Counted from the first letter of the stretch, positions 1 through 6,080 are shown. The stretch is DNA of 8,628 nt from Campylobacterales bacterium (GCA_027080125.1 JALWSW010000032.1:1-8628), one strand, 5' to 3'. Made by a program: numbers and translations. Notes: generated from the letters alone by a model not told the origin.

Positions 1-773
1 CGGTTCCCTATCGTAAATTCAACCTGCCGGAGGAAAAGTCATTCGAAGATTTCACAATGCGTATGATGAGAGATCTTCAACGGGCACTGGAAAAACCGAT
101 AGAGAAACGCAAATGGGTTATGGTGATAGATTTGAGAAAATGTATCGGATGTGATTCATGCACCATATCCTGTGTAGCAGAAAATAAGCTGCCGCCGGGT
201 GTTGTTTATCGACCTGTAATTCAGGAAGAGAGGGGCAAATATCCGAATGTCGGGAGAAAGTTCCTTCCAAGACCATGTATGCAGTGCGACAAACCGCCGT
301 GCGTTCCGGTTTGTCCGGTAGAAGCAACCTGGAAACGTCCTGACGGTATTGTCGTTATCGATTATGATCAGTGTATCGGCTGCCGTTACTGCATAACAGC
401 ATGTCCATATTCGGCTCGAACGTTTGATTTCGGTTCGTTGTATGTGGATGGCGCTGCGGATAATACAACTGAGATGGTTGGAAAGAAAAAGGCTGAAAAA
501 TATGAAATAGAGCCTTCCTTTGAGTATAGCAAAGAGTGGAAACGAAAGGATGATGATTCTCCTATAGGTAATGCTCGAAAATGTCATTTCTGCATACCGA
601 GGATTGAACGCGGGATGTTGCCTGAGTGTGTTGTGACCTGTCTTGGCAGAGCAACCTTTTTTGGCGATGCAAACGATCCTGGCAGTTTGGTTGCTGAACT
701 CAAATCAAAGCCTAACGCGGTAAGATTGAAAGAATTTGTAGGAACTCAACCAAGCGTTTACTACCTATTATAA
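1..773 (+). CDS. Four-cluster [4Fe-4S] ferredoxin subunit of a molybdopterin oxidoreductase (TtrB/PsrB/ArrB-like), 5'-partial
   Basis: Electron-transfer subunit that would relay electrons from the NrfD membrane subunit to the molybdenum catalytic subunit encoded two genes downstream. Counting from the Met codon at 57, sixteen cysteines form four cluster motifs: C29-x2-C32-x2-C35-x3-C39, C74-x2-C77-x4-C82-x3-C86, C106-x2-C109-x2-C112-x3-C116 and C176-x2-C179-x11-C191-x3-C195. This is the standard set for the DmsB/PsrB/TtrB family. The C-terminus (GTQPSVYYLL) also resembles TtrB. The ATG at 57 has no convincing Shine-Dalgarno, and the frame stays open to base 3 with protein-like sequence (PYRKFNLPEEKSFEDF before the Met), so I infer that the gene starts outside the window. 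TtrB-type proteins carry an N-terminal Tat signal, which could lie in the missing part. The stop lies 13 nt before the NrfD start. The family call is firm; the exact complex is not. Confidence 0.93.
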   Translation, partial: VPYRKFNLPEEKSFEDFTMRMMRDLQRALEKPIEKRKWVMVIDLRKCIGCDSCTISCVAENKLPPGVVYRPVIQEERGKYPNVGRKFLPRPCMQCDKPPCVPVCPVEATWKRPDGIVVIDYDQCIGCRYCITACPYSARTFDFGSLYVDGAADNTTEMVGKKKAEKYEIEPSFEYSKEWKRKDDDSPIGNARKCHFCIPRIERGMLPECVVTCLGRATFFGDANDPGSLVAELKSKPNAVRLKEFVGTQPSVYYLL

Positions 774-786
774 AAGGAGGAAAATA

Positions 787-2004
787 ATGGACAGCAGAGC
801 CAAAACTTTTGACAAACTTTTCTGGTTTGTAACTGCAATCTTATTTGTCATAGGGATAATAGGCGTAAGTAACCGCCTGATAAACGGTCATCGTGCCACC
901 AACTACGGATCGTATATTCCATGGGGACTTTGGATAGCTTCGTATATCTGGCTGATAGGCCTTTCGGCAGGTGCATTTCTTATGTCAACAATGACATACG
1001 TTTTTAAAGTTAAATCGGTTCAAAGCGTAGGTAAACTTGCACTGCTTCTTGCAATTGCGACATTGGCAGGAGCTATGCTTTCGGTATGGTTTGATCTTGG
1101 TCATATGTGGCGCGCATGGAGATTGATACTGCATACTCATCTGACATCGATGATGGGGTGGATGGCAGTTCTTTACGGATCATATATCGTTCTTCTTATC
1201 ATAGAGCTCTTTATCGCAATAAAGATGGATCTTGTAAATTCGACCGATACAAAAAAGACGCTTAAAACCGTTCTTACCATTCTTGGTTCAATCGGAATTC
1301 CTCTTGCTTTTGCCTTCCACGGCGGAGTCGGAGGAGTGTTTGCAGCTATCTCCTCGAGAGCATATTGGCACTCACCTTTGACACCGGTTTATTTTCTTGC
1401 AGGTGCATTTCTTTCCGGAGGAGCTTTGTTTGCTTTCATAGCGGCTATATATGCGCCAAATAAGCAGAGCCCCGAATTTATAGAGATGATGAGCTTCATA
1501 GGCAAGGTTGTTCTCGGTTTTCTTGTTCTTGATACGATTTTTGAGATATCTGAAATATATGTGGGACTCTTTACGGCAACCCCAGATGAAACTCCGGTTC
1601 TGATGGCAATCTTAAGCGGACACTACTGGTATGCCTTCTGGATTGTTCATGTTCTCTTCGGAATAGTGATTCCTGCATATCTGCTCATTGCAAAGCCTCG
1701 TTCGGTTACTGCAATCGCGGTGGCAGGATTGCTGATTGCAATTACGTTCCTTGCGGTTCGTCTGAATATCGTAATTCCCGGTCTGATTCTTCCTGAGATT
1801 AACGGGTTGAGTCATGCTTTTGTAAATTCCAGATTAACCTATCACTATATCCCAAGCGCTATGGAGTGGGAGGTTGAGCTGTTTATTGTTTCGATAGCGA
1901 TGGCTATCTTTATGATTGGGAAAGCGGTATTGCCCATCTTATCAAATGAAAATTTACCGAAAGAGGAAGCAGTAAAAATCAAAAAACAGATGGCGGAGGC
2001 TTAA
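787..2004 (+). CDS. NrfD/PsrC-family integral membrane quinol-interacting subunit
   Basis: Membrane anchor of the reductase complex, expected to exchange electrons with the quinone pool and pass them to the adjacent four-cluster subunit. The 405-residue protein is almost wholly hydrophobic, with about ten likely membrane spans (roughly 10-30, 46-70, 82-105, 118-145, 160-190, 196-222, 235-262, 278-302, 305-330 and 358-386), followed by a charged Lys/Glu-rich tail. NrfD-like signatures are the segment YIPWGLWIASYIWLIGLSAG near 43-62 and the AFHGGVGGVF ... SPLTPVYFLAGAFLSGGA stretch in the middle. At 405 residues it is nearer the longer HybB-like branch than short PsrC or the roughly 340-residue TtrC. 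The ATG is preceded by a strong AAAGGAGG (773-780) at 6-nt spacing. Only 2 nt separate its stop from the catalytic-subunit start, so the two are almost certainly co-transcribed. Confidence 0.93.
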   Translation: MDSRAKTFDKLFWFVTAILFVIGIIGVSNRLINGHRATNYGSYIPWGLWIASYIWLIGLSAGAFLMSTMTYVFKVKSVQSVGKLALLLAIATLAGAMLSVWFDLGHMWRAWRLILHTHLTSMMGWMAVLYGSYIVLLIIELFIAIKMDLVNSTDTKKTLKTVLTILGSIGIPLAFAFHGGVGGVFAAISSRAYWHSPLTPVYFLAGAFLSGGALFAFIAAIYAPNKQSPEFIEMMSFIGKVVLGFLVLDTIFEISEIYVGLFTATPDETPVLMAILSGHYWYAFWIVHVLFGIVIPAYLLIAKPRSVTAIAVAGLLIAITFLAVRLNIVIPGLILPEINGLSHAFVNSRLTYHYIPSAMEWEVELFIVSIAMAIFMIGKAVLPILSNENLPKEEAVKIKKQMAEA

Positions 2005-2006
2005 GA

Positions 2007-5000
2007 ATGAAAACAGAGAAGAATGAGCTGAAAATGAATAAGCGCACCGGCAGGAGAGAGTTTTTCAAAACTACAGCGCTTCTTGGTGGAACCGCTGCGG
2101 TTATGGGAGCCAAATCAGCTTTTGCCTTTGGCAGAAAAAAAGTGAATTATCCGCTCAATAATGCGGAAAATGTTATCTATTCTGTTTGTCTTCAGTGTCA
2201 TACCGATTGTCCGATAAAGGTTAAGATACAGGATGGCGTTGCGGTAAAAATTGACGGAAATCCCTATTCGGTGCAAACATTGAATCCTCAGATTCCGTTT
2301 GCTACAAATATTGACAGTGCCGCGAAAATTGACGGCGGAATATGTCCGAAAGGGCAGGCCGGAATTCAGTCGCTTTATGATCCGTATCGCTTGAGAAAGG
2401 TGCTCAAAAGGGCAGGTAAGCGCGGAGAAAACAAGTGGAAGGTTATACCGTTTGACCAGGCTGTAAGCGAAATTGTTGAAGGTGGTAAACTATTTGCCAA
2501 TGTTCCGGGTGAGGAGAATCGTGTTGTAAGCGGACTTAAGGATATACACAAGCTGAAAGATGCCAAACTTTCCAAGCAGATGGCAAAAGATGCAAAGAAT
2601 GTTGGCAAAGGCAAAATGAAACTATCCGATTTCAAAGCAAAATACAGCAAATATCTTGACTTGCTGATAGATCCGAATCATCCTGATTTGGGACCCAAAA
2701 ACAATCAATTTGTCTTCATGGCAGGCAGAATTGAGCATGGAAGAAAGGAGTTTGCAAAGCGCTTCCATAAAAACGCCTTCGGAAGCAACAACTGGTTTGA
2801 GCATACAACGGTGTGCGAGCAATCGCATCATATAGCGTTTCATCAGGTAACCAGTCAATATAAAAACGGAAAATGGAAGGTCGGACCTGAGCATATGAAG
2901 CCGGATCTATACAACAGCGAATTTGTTATCTTCTTCGGAACAGGAGCATTCGAGGCAAACTTCGGACCACCTTATATGAGCAATTTGGTAACAAACAATA
3001 TTATTAATGGCCAGCTCAAAATTGCTGTGGTTGATCCGCGTTTTTCAAAAACCGCTTCGAAGGCGTGGAAATGGGTTCCTGTAAAACCGGGCAAAGATGC
3101 ATTTCTTATCTACGGTATGATTAGATGGATGATTGAGAATGGAAAATACGACAAACGCTACTTAACCAATTCCAATAAAGCCGCTGCCCTGCAAGATGGT
3201 GAAACCACATGGTCAAATGCCACCGCACTTGTAAAGATTGAAAAAGATGGTCCCGGCAAACTGTTGAGGGCATCGGAAATTGGACTTGGCACAAAAGATC
3301 AGTTTGTTGCAATCAAAGACGGCAAACCCGTTCCGTTCTTTCCCAACGATATTGCCAATCCGGCAGAAGGCGATCTGTTCTATGAGGGAAGTATAAACGG
3401 TATAAAGGTCAAAACGGCATTCAGACTTTTGAAAGAGTACGCTTTCGGTAAGTCGTTGCAGGAATGGGCTGATGAGGCAGGGGTTGCGGCAGATGATATT
3501 GTGGAATTAACCACTGAATTTGTAAAGCATGGTAAAAAATCCGTTGCGGATATGTATAGAGGTGCAGTGCAGCACACCTCAGGCTACTACAATGGGCAGG
3601 CTGTTATAACGCTCAATATATTGATGGGCAATGCAGACTGGAAAGGAGGACTTTCGAAAGGAGGCGGTCATTGGCATGAGGACGGAAGTAAAAAAGCTCA
3701 GCCTTTTAACTTTAAGAAAGGACTGTTCCCGGGTAAACTTGCCTCTTTTGGTCATAAATTGACCAGGGAAGGCTCCAATTATGAGGACAGTACCCTTTAC
3801 AGGCAAAACGGATATCCTGCCAAAAGACCGTGGTTTCCGCATACCGGAAATGTATATCAAGAGATAATTCCTTCCGCTCAAGACGGCTATCCCTACAACA
3901 TAAAAGCTCTTCTTACAATTAAAGGAACCCCTGTATTGTCGGTGCCTGCAGGTGATAGAATGATAAACGCATTGACTGATTTTAAGGCAATTCCGCTTCA
4001 TATTTCATGCGATATTGTTATTGGCGAGACATCGATGTATGCGGATTATATCTTCCCTGATTATGCCGTATGGGAGCGCTGGGGAACACCACACACAACC
4101 CCTGTTTCTCCGGTTAAACATTCCAAAATCAGGCAGCCTACCGTTGAACCTTTAACCGAAGAAGTAACGGTTTTTGGCGAAAAAGGTTATGCAGGGCTTG
4201 AAACACTGCTTATGGCAATTGCGGAAAAGATGAATCTTCCTGGTTTTGGCAAAAACGGGTTTGGTCCTGGGATGGACTTTACCAGAGTGGAAGATTTTTA
4301 TCTGAAACTGGCAGCTAACATAGCAGCAGGAGATAAGCCTGGTGACAGCGTGCCTGATGCGGACAGCAGAGAACTTGCGGTGTTCGAACAGGCAAGAAGA
4401 CATTTGAGCGGCGCAGTCTTCGATATGCAGAAATGGCAGAAGGCCCTTACCGATTCGAGCGGAAGAAACTGGTTTAAGAAAACCGTCTATGTTCTCAATC
4501 GCGGCTCCAGAGGTGAGGATTTTGATAAATATATGAATAGCGGCGCAAAATTGCCTCATAAATTCGGAGGAATGTTTAATATATATGTTGAGCCAATAGC
4601 ATCAACGATACATTCTTATACCGGAAAACGCTTCAGTGGTATAGGTCTTGCTGAACCTACAAGAGGTTTTGACGGAAAGGCAATAGAGAAAACGGCGGCA
4701 TATCCTCTGCGCCTTATTACCTTTAAAGAGATTACAGGCGGTCAGTCCAGAACATTTGCAAGCGACTACTGGCTTCAGGCTGTGTTGCCGGAAAACAAGG
4801 TTATCATAAACAGATCTACCGCATCGCAACTTGGTTTCAAGGATGGGGATGTAGTTAAACTTGTCTCTGCTTCAAACAAAAATGGAATTTATGATCTGAA
4901 AAACGGTATGACAAAGCCGGTTGTAGGAAAGATAGAAGCAAGAGAAGGAATGCGTCCAGGAGTTGTATGTGTATCCTGGCATTATGGTCATTGGGCATAT

Positions 5001-5180
5001 GGATCAAATGATGTAACTATAGACGGAGCTGTTGTTCGTGGGGAAAGGGTCAGAGCCGGAGGATTATGTCCAAACGCGGTTATGATGCCTGATCCTGTGC
5101 TGAAAAACTCTACTCTGGAAGATCTTATAGGAGGATCTGCGGTATTTTACGATTCTTATGTAAAATTGGAGCGCGTTTAA
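2007..5180 (+). CDS. Tat-exported molybdopterin oxidoreductase catalytic subunit (TtrA/SrdA-like, DMSO reductase family)
   Basis: Periplasmic catalytic subunit expected to bind Mo-bis(MGD) and one [4Fe-4S] cluster. A twin-arginine signal is visible (GRREFFKTTALLGG, Arg16-Arg17, probable cleavage after the AFA ending at Ala40). The FS0 cluster motif is C61-x2-C64-x3-C68 with the distal C113 in GGICPKGQ. Cys270 in HTTVCEQSHH is the likely molybdenum ligand. The C-terminal part (about 930-1057, with WHYGHW and RAGGLCPN) matches the dinucleotide-binding domain seen in TtrA. At 1057 residues it is close to TtrA (about 1020) and longer than typical ArrA (about 850). Segments such as SLYDPYRLRKVLKRAGKRGE and DPNHPDLGPKNNQ resemble TtrA as I remember it. 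GGAGG at 1995-1999 with 7-nt spacing supports the ATG at 2007; Met10 (2034) is an alternative. Tetrathionate, selenate, arsenate or polysulfide are all possible substrates, and sequence reading cannot choose among them. Confidence 0.92.
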   Translation: MKTEKNELKMNKRTGRREFFKTTALLGGTAAVMGAKSAFAFGRKKVNYPLNNAENVIYSVCLQCHTDCPIKVKIQDGVAVKIDGNPYSVQTLNPQIPFATNIDSAAKIDGGICPKGQAGIQSLYDPYRLRKVLKRAGKRGENKWKVIPFDQAVSEIVEGGKLFANVPGEENRVVSGLKDIHKLKDAKLSKQMAKDAKNVGKGKMKLSDFKAKYSKYLDLLIDPNHPDLGPKNNQFVFMAGRIEHGRKEFAKRFHKNAFGSNNWFEHTTVCEQSHHIAFHQVTSQYKNGKWKVGPEHMKPDLYNSEFVIFFGTGAFEANFGPPYMSNLVTNNIINGQLKIAVVDPRFSKTASKAWKWVPVKPGKDAFLIYGMIRWMIENGKYDKRYLTNSNKAAALQDGETTWSNATALVKIEKDGPGKLLRASEIGLGTKDQFVAIKDGKPVPFFPNDIANPAEGDLFYEGSINGIKVKTAFRLLKEYAFGKSLQEWADEAGVAADDIVELTTEFVKHGKKSVADMYRGAVQHTSGYYNGQAVITLNILMGNADWKGGLSKGGGHWHEDGSKKAQPFNFKKGLFPGKLASFGHKLTREGSNYEDSTLYRQNGYPAKRPWFPHTGNVYQEIIPSAQDGYPYNIKALLTIKGTPVLSVPAGDRMINALTDFKAIPLHISCDIVIGETSMYADYIFPDYAVWERWGTPHTTPVSPVKHSKIRQPTVEPLTEEVTVFGEKGYAGLETLLMAIAEKMNLPGFGKNGFGPGMDFTRVEDFYLKLAANIAAGDKPGDSVPDADSRELAVFEQARRHLSGAVFDMQKWQKALTDSSGRNWFKKTVYVLNRGSRGEDFDKYMNSGAKLPHKFGGMFNIYVEPIASTIHSYTGKRFSGIGLAEPTRGFDGKAIEKTAAYPLRLITFKEITGGQSRTFASDYWLQAVLPENKVIINRSTASQLGFKDGDVVKLVSASNKNGIYDLKNGMTKPVVGKIEAREGMRPGVVCVSWHYGHWAYGSNDVTIDGAVVRGERVRAGGLCPNAVMMPDPVLKNSTLEDLIGGSAVFYDSYVKLERV

Positions 5181-5185
5181 CGCGC
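5171..5185. repeat. Short perfect palindrome over the reductase stop codon
   Basis: GCGCGTTTAACGCGC has 7-bp arms around one central base and contains the TAA stop of the catalytic-subunit gene. As RNA it would form a 5-bp GC stem with a TTTAA loop. No T-run follows. It may be chance, or part of the 3' processing structure together with the larger hairpin 15 nt downstream. Confidence 0.4.
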
Positions 5186-5200
5186 TTGGTTATAGCCCCG

Positions 5201-5237
5201 CAGCTTGCAGGAAGCCCTTTTTGGGCTTCCTGAGCTG
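5201..5237 (+). terminator. Strong intergenic hairpin, terminator-like but lacking a 3' T-run
   Basis: AGGAAGCCC (5209-5217) pairs perfectly with GGGCTTCCT (5223-5231) around a TTTTT loop. An outer CAGCT/AGCTG stem (5201-5205 with 5233-5237) sits across a small internal loop. The next bases are TTCAAGGAG, so the usual U-tract of an intrinsic terminator is absent. The hairpin ends only 3 nt before the Shine-Dalgarno of the next gene. It may therefore be a leaky terminator, a 3' stabiliser of the reductase mRNA or a modulator of translation. The fold is certain; its role is inferred. Confidence 0.5.
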
Positions 5238-5257
5238 TTCAAGGAGAGCAAAGCAGA

Positions 5258-5587
5258 ATGAAATCGTTTTTCTATTTTAAAAGATTTGCAGGATATTGTT
5301 CGTTATGCTTTAGCCTTTTGCTTTTTGCGGCTTTGGGTTATCCTTCTACCTTAGCTGCCCGAAATATAGAAAATAGTATCCCTAAGACCGTTAAAAGCGA
5401 TATCGAAAAGAAACTTGGAATTGTAAAATATGTCTCGGTTAAAATCGATAAAAGCGGAAATACGATTCTTATAGTTCAGAAAGATGGGAATCAATATAAA
5501 GTAACAGTTGATAAAGGCGGGAAAATTTTAAGTATAATATCTGTTAGCAATGATGATAGCGATGAGCCTCCGGAGATGGGATGTTAG
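5258..5587 (+). CDS. Small exported PepSY-like protein, function unknown
   Basis: This 109-residue protein has an N-terminal signal peptide: basic start with Lys8-Arg9, hydrophobic core about 13-28, and probable cleavage near Ala33-Ala34 (STLAA). The mature part of about 75 residues reads as one small alpha/beta domain. A helix (SDIEKKLG) is followed by strands (VKYVSVKID, TILIVQ, QYKVTVD, KILSIISV), the usual pattern of PepSY and PepSY-like periplasmic domains. The tail is acidic and Pro-rich and ends in a lone Cys (PPEMGC). There is no lipobox, so it is probably a soluble periplasmic protein. AAGGAG at 5241-5246 lies 11 nt before the ATG. It starts 77 nt after the reductase operon on the same strand, separated by a hairpin, so co-transcription is possible but unproven. 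The PepSY assignment rests on pattern resemblance only. Confidence 0.7.
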   Translation: MKSFFYFKRFAGYCSLCFSLLLFAALGYPSTLAARNIENSIPKTVKSDIEKKLGIVKYVSVKIDKSGNTILIVQKDGNQYKVTVDKGGKILSIISVSNDDSDEPPEMGC

Positions 5588-5603
5588 CTTGTTATGTAGT
5601 GTT

Positions 5604-5619
5604 TTGACGATTAAGTCAA
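5604..5619. promoter_or_regulatory. Inverted repeat TTGAC-N6-GTCAA, possible operator
   Basis: TTGAC (5604-5608) and GTCAA (5615-5619) form a symmetric 16-bp site 17 bp after the PepSY-like stop. The spacing is 6, not the 4 of an FNR box (TTGAT-N4-ATCAA), so I do not assign a regulator. It overlaps the 9-bp tandem duplication, and the second AAGTCAAC copy could give an alternative half-site. Weak evidence. Confidence 0.25.
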
Positions 5620-5630
5620 CGAAGTCAACA
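5613..5630. repeat. Two tandem 9-bp copies of AAGTCAACR
   Basis: AAGTCAACG (5613-5621) is followed directly by AAGTCAACA (5622-5630). Two copies are too few for a minisatellite. They could be paired protein-binding half-sites about one helical turn apart, or a slippage product. Confidence 0.6.
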
Positions 5631-5662
5631 ACACGATAGATGCGAAGAAACCTTCACCCGTT

Positions 5663-5755
5663 GTCGCTGCTGGAGCTTGCCCCACCTTTATATTTGCATA
5701 AGCAAATCTAAATTGGAAAAACACTCTTGTTTATACCCTCCAGCAGCGACTTTTT
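5663..5755 (+). ncRNA. Candidate structured RNA or long-loop terminator: 13-bp perfect inverted repeat plus T-run
   Basis: GTCGCTGCTGGAG (5663-5675) is an exact reverse complement of CTCCAGCAGCGAC (5738-5750), and TTTTT (5751-5755) follows immediately. The 62-nt interior holds another hairpin, ATTTGC (5692-5697) with GCAAAT (5702-5707) around an ATAA loop. A GC-rich 13-bp stem abutting a U-tract is what the 3' end of an independently terminated small RNA, or an elaborate terminator for the PepSY-like gene, would look like on the plus strand. The loop is unusually long for a plain terminator. The minus strand shows no T-run at its end of the repeat. No Rfam family is recognised and no clear promoter is seen upstream. 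Confidence 0.45.
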
Positions 5756-5765
5756 ACATTTCTAT

Positions 5766-5783
5766 ATGAGACTGATGAGACTG
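5766..5783. repeat. Two perfect tandem 9-bp copies of ATGAGACTG
   Basis: ATGAGACTG occurs at 5766-5774 and again at 5775-5783. The end of the second copy merges into the left arm of the following stem-loop. This is the second 9-bp tandem duplication in the same intergenic region. Confidence 0.7.
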
Positions 5784-5858
5784 CTTCTGGTACATTTTTT
5801 TTGCAAAACAAAATGCCGGGCCGCAGTGACGGAAACAGAGTCATTGCCGTAGAAGCAG
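5781..5858 (+). other. Second nested stem-loop in the intergenic region
   Basis: CTGCTTCT (5781-5788) pairs with AGAAGCAG (5851-5858). Inside it, GCAGTGAC (5823-5830) pairs with GTCATTGC (5840-5847, one G-U) around the 9-nt loop GGAAACAGA, and CATTTT (5793-5798) can pair with AAAATG (5810-5815). The structure is a two-branched stem-loop of about 78 nt. No T-run follows, so it is not a terminator on the plus strand. It may be part of a larger RNA with the upstream inverted repeat, or a DNA element. Confidence 0.4.
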
Positions 5859-5921
5859 CCTTAAGGTAAAGTTTATCAAAATATCAATACGTGGAATTCA
5901 CAGTATCTGAGTTTGAGAGCC

Positions 5922-5977
5922 TTGCAGGGCTTCAATGCCTGAGCAAACTAAAAGACTACTTGTCTTGCAACAGTAGT
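5922..5977 (+). other. Two adjacent hairpins upstream of the lysM promoter
   Basis: TTGC-AGGGC (5922-5930) can fold with GCCT-GA-GCAA (5937-5946), flanked by AGTTTG (5910-5915) with CAAACT (5944-5949) as a competing outer stem. ACTACT (5955-5960) pairs with AGTAGT (5972-5977). They lie 35 bp or more upstream of the -35 box, where they could be operators or the 3' part of an RNA. The stems are modest and could be chance. Confidence 0.3.
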
Positions 5978-6011
5978 AACGAACTAAAGCTTGTACATTC
6001 TCAAGGTGCAC

Positions 6012-6039
6012 TTGACAGAGTTAGTCTTTTTGTTATGCT
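6012..6039 (+). promoter_or_regulatory. Sigma70-type promoter for the lysM gene
   Basis: A perfect -35 box TTGACA (6012-6017) and a -10 box TATGCT (6034-6039, 4 of 6 matches to consensus) are separated by 16 bp. Transcription would start near 6046, about 35 nt ahead of the GTG start, leaving room for the AAAAAGGAGG ribosome-binding site. It falls inside the region that a longer start choice for the LysM gene would make coding, which argues against that longer start. Confidence 0.65.
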
Positions 6040-6064
6040 CGAACTATGAGCTATTCTTATTCTC

Positions 6065-6074
6065 AAAAAGGAGG
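6065..6074 (+). promoter_or_regulatory. Ribosome-binding site that fixes the LysM gene start
   Basis: AAAAAGGAGG lies 6 nt before the GTG at 6081, the best Shine-Dalgarno match in the right half of the window. The in-frame ATG at 5991 has no comparable site. Confidence 0.85.
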
Positions 6075-6080
6075 CATAAG

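Larger units (their letters stand above)
5588..6011. other. 424-bp intergenic stretch rich in inverted and tandem repeats, no supported gene
   Basis: Between the PepSY-like gene and the lysM promoter no open frame has both a ribosome-binding site and recognisable protein character. The stretch instead contains a 13-bp GC-rich inverted repeat ending in TTTTT, a nested stem-loop, two 9-bp tandem duplications, an 8-base T-run (5795-5802) and at least two further hairpins just upstream of the promoter. The individual elements are listed separately. One or two small non-coding RNAs would explain this density, but I recognise no known RNA family. Confidence 0.6.

Noticed and set aside
118..4829. 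Minus-strand ORFs of 60-145 codons within the reductase operon
   Set aside because: They lie opposite clear coding sequence, lack ribosome-binding sites and domain character, and are antisense shadows.
2007..5180. Naming the reductase ttrBCA, srdBCA or arrAB outright
   Set aside because: Order and length favour the Ttr/Srd type, but without alignment or phylogeny the substrate is not determined, so no gene symbol is given.
5604..5640. TTGACG as a -35 box for a promoter of the candidate RNA
   Set aside because: The only -10-like sequence (GATAGA, 5635-5640) is 25 bp away, outside the usable 15-19 bp range.
5663..5750. Miniature inverted-repeat transposable element (MITE)
   Set aside because: The arms are 13 bp, but the flanks (CACCCGTT and TTTTTACA) show no target-site duplication, and the T-run fits termination better; a genome-wide copy search would be needed to reopen this.
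5772..5779. CTGATGAG, the hammerhead ribozyme core motif
   Set aside because: The following stem is not closed by the required GAAA, so the catalytic core is incomplete.
5766..5852. 28-codon plus-strand ORF starting in the ATGAGACTG duplication
   Set aside because: No Shine-Dalgarno in front of the ATG, no recognisable protein pattern, and the sequence is better explained by the stem-loop it spans.
5841..5865. AGAAGCAGCC resembling the GGAAGCAGCC part of the SRP 4.5S RNA tip
   Set aside because: The required GGTCCGGAAGGA portion and its paired strand are missing, and AGAAGCAG instead pairs with CTGCTTCT upstream.
5588..6011. CRISPR array or minisatellite
   Set aside because: Only two copies of each 9-bp unit, with no spacers and no longer repeat.
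5891..6049. 52-residue GTG-started ORF ahead of the LysM gene
   Set aside because: No ribosome-binding site, no family resemblance, and it runs through the TTGACA/TATGCT promoter.
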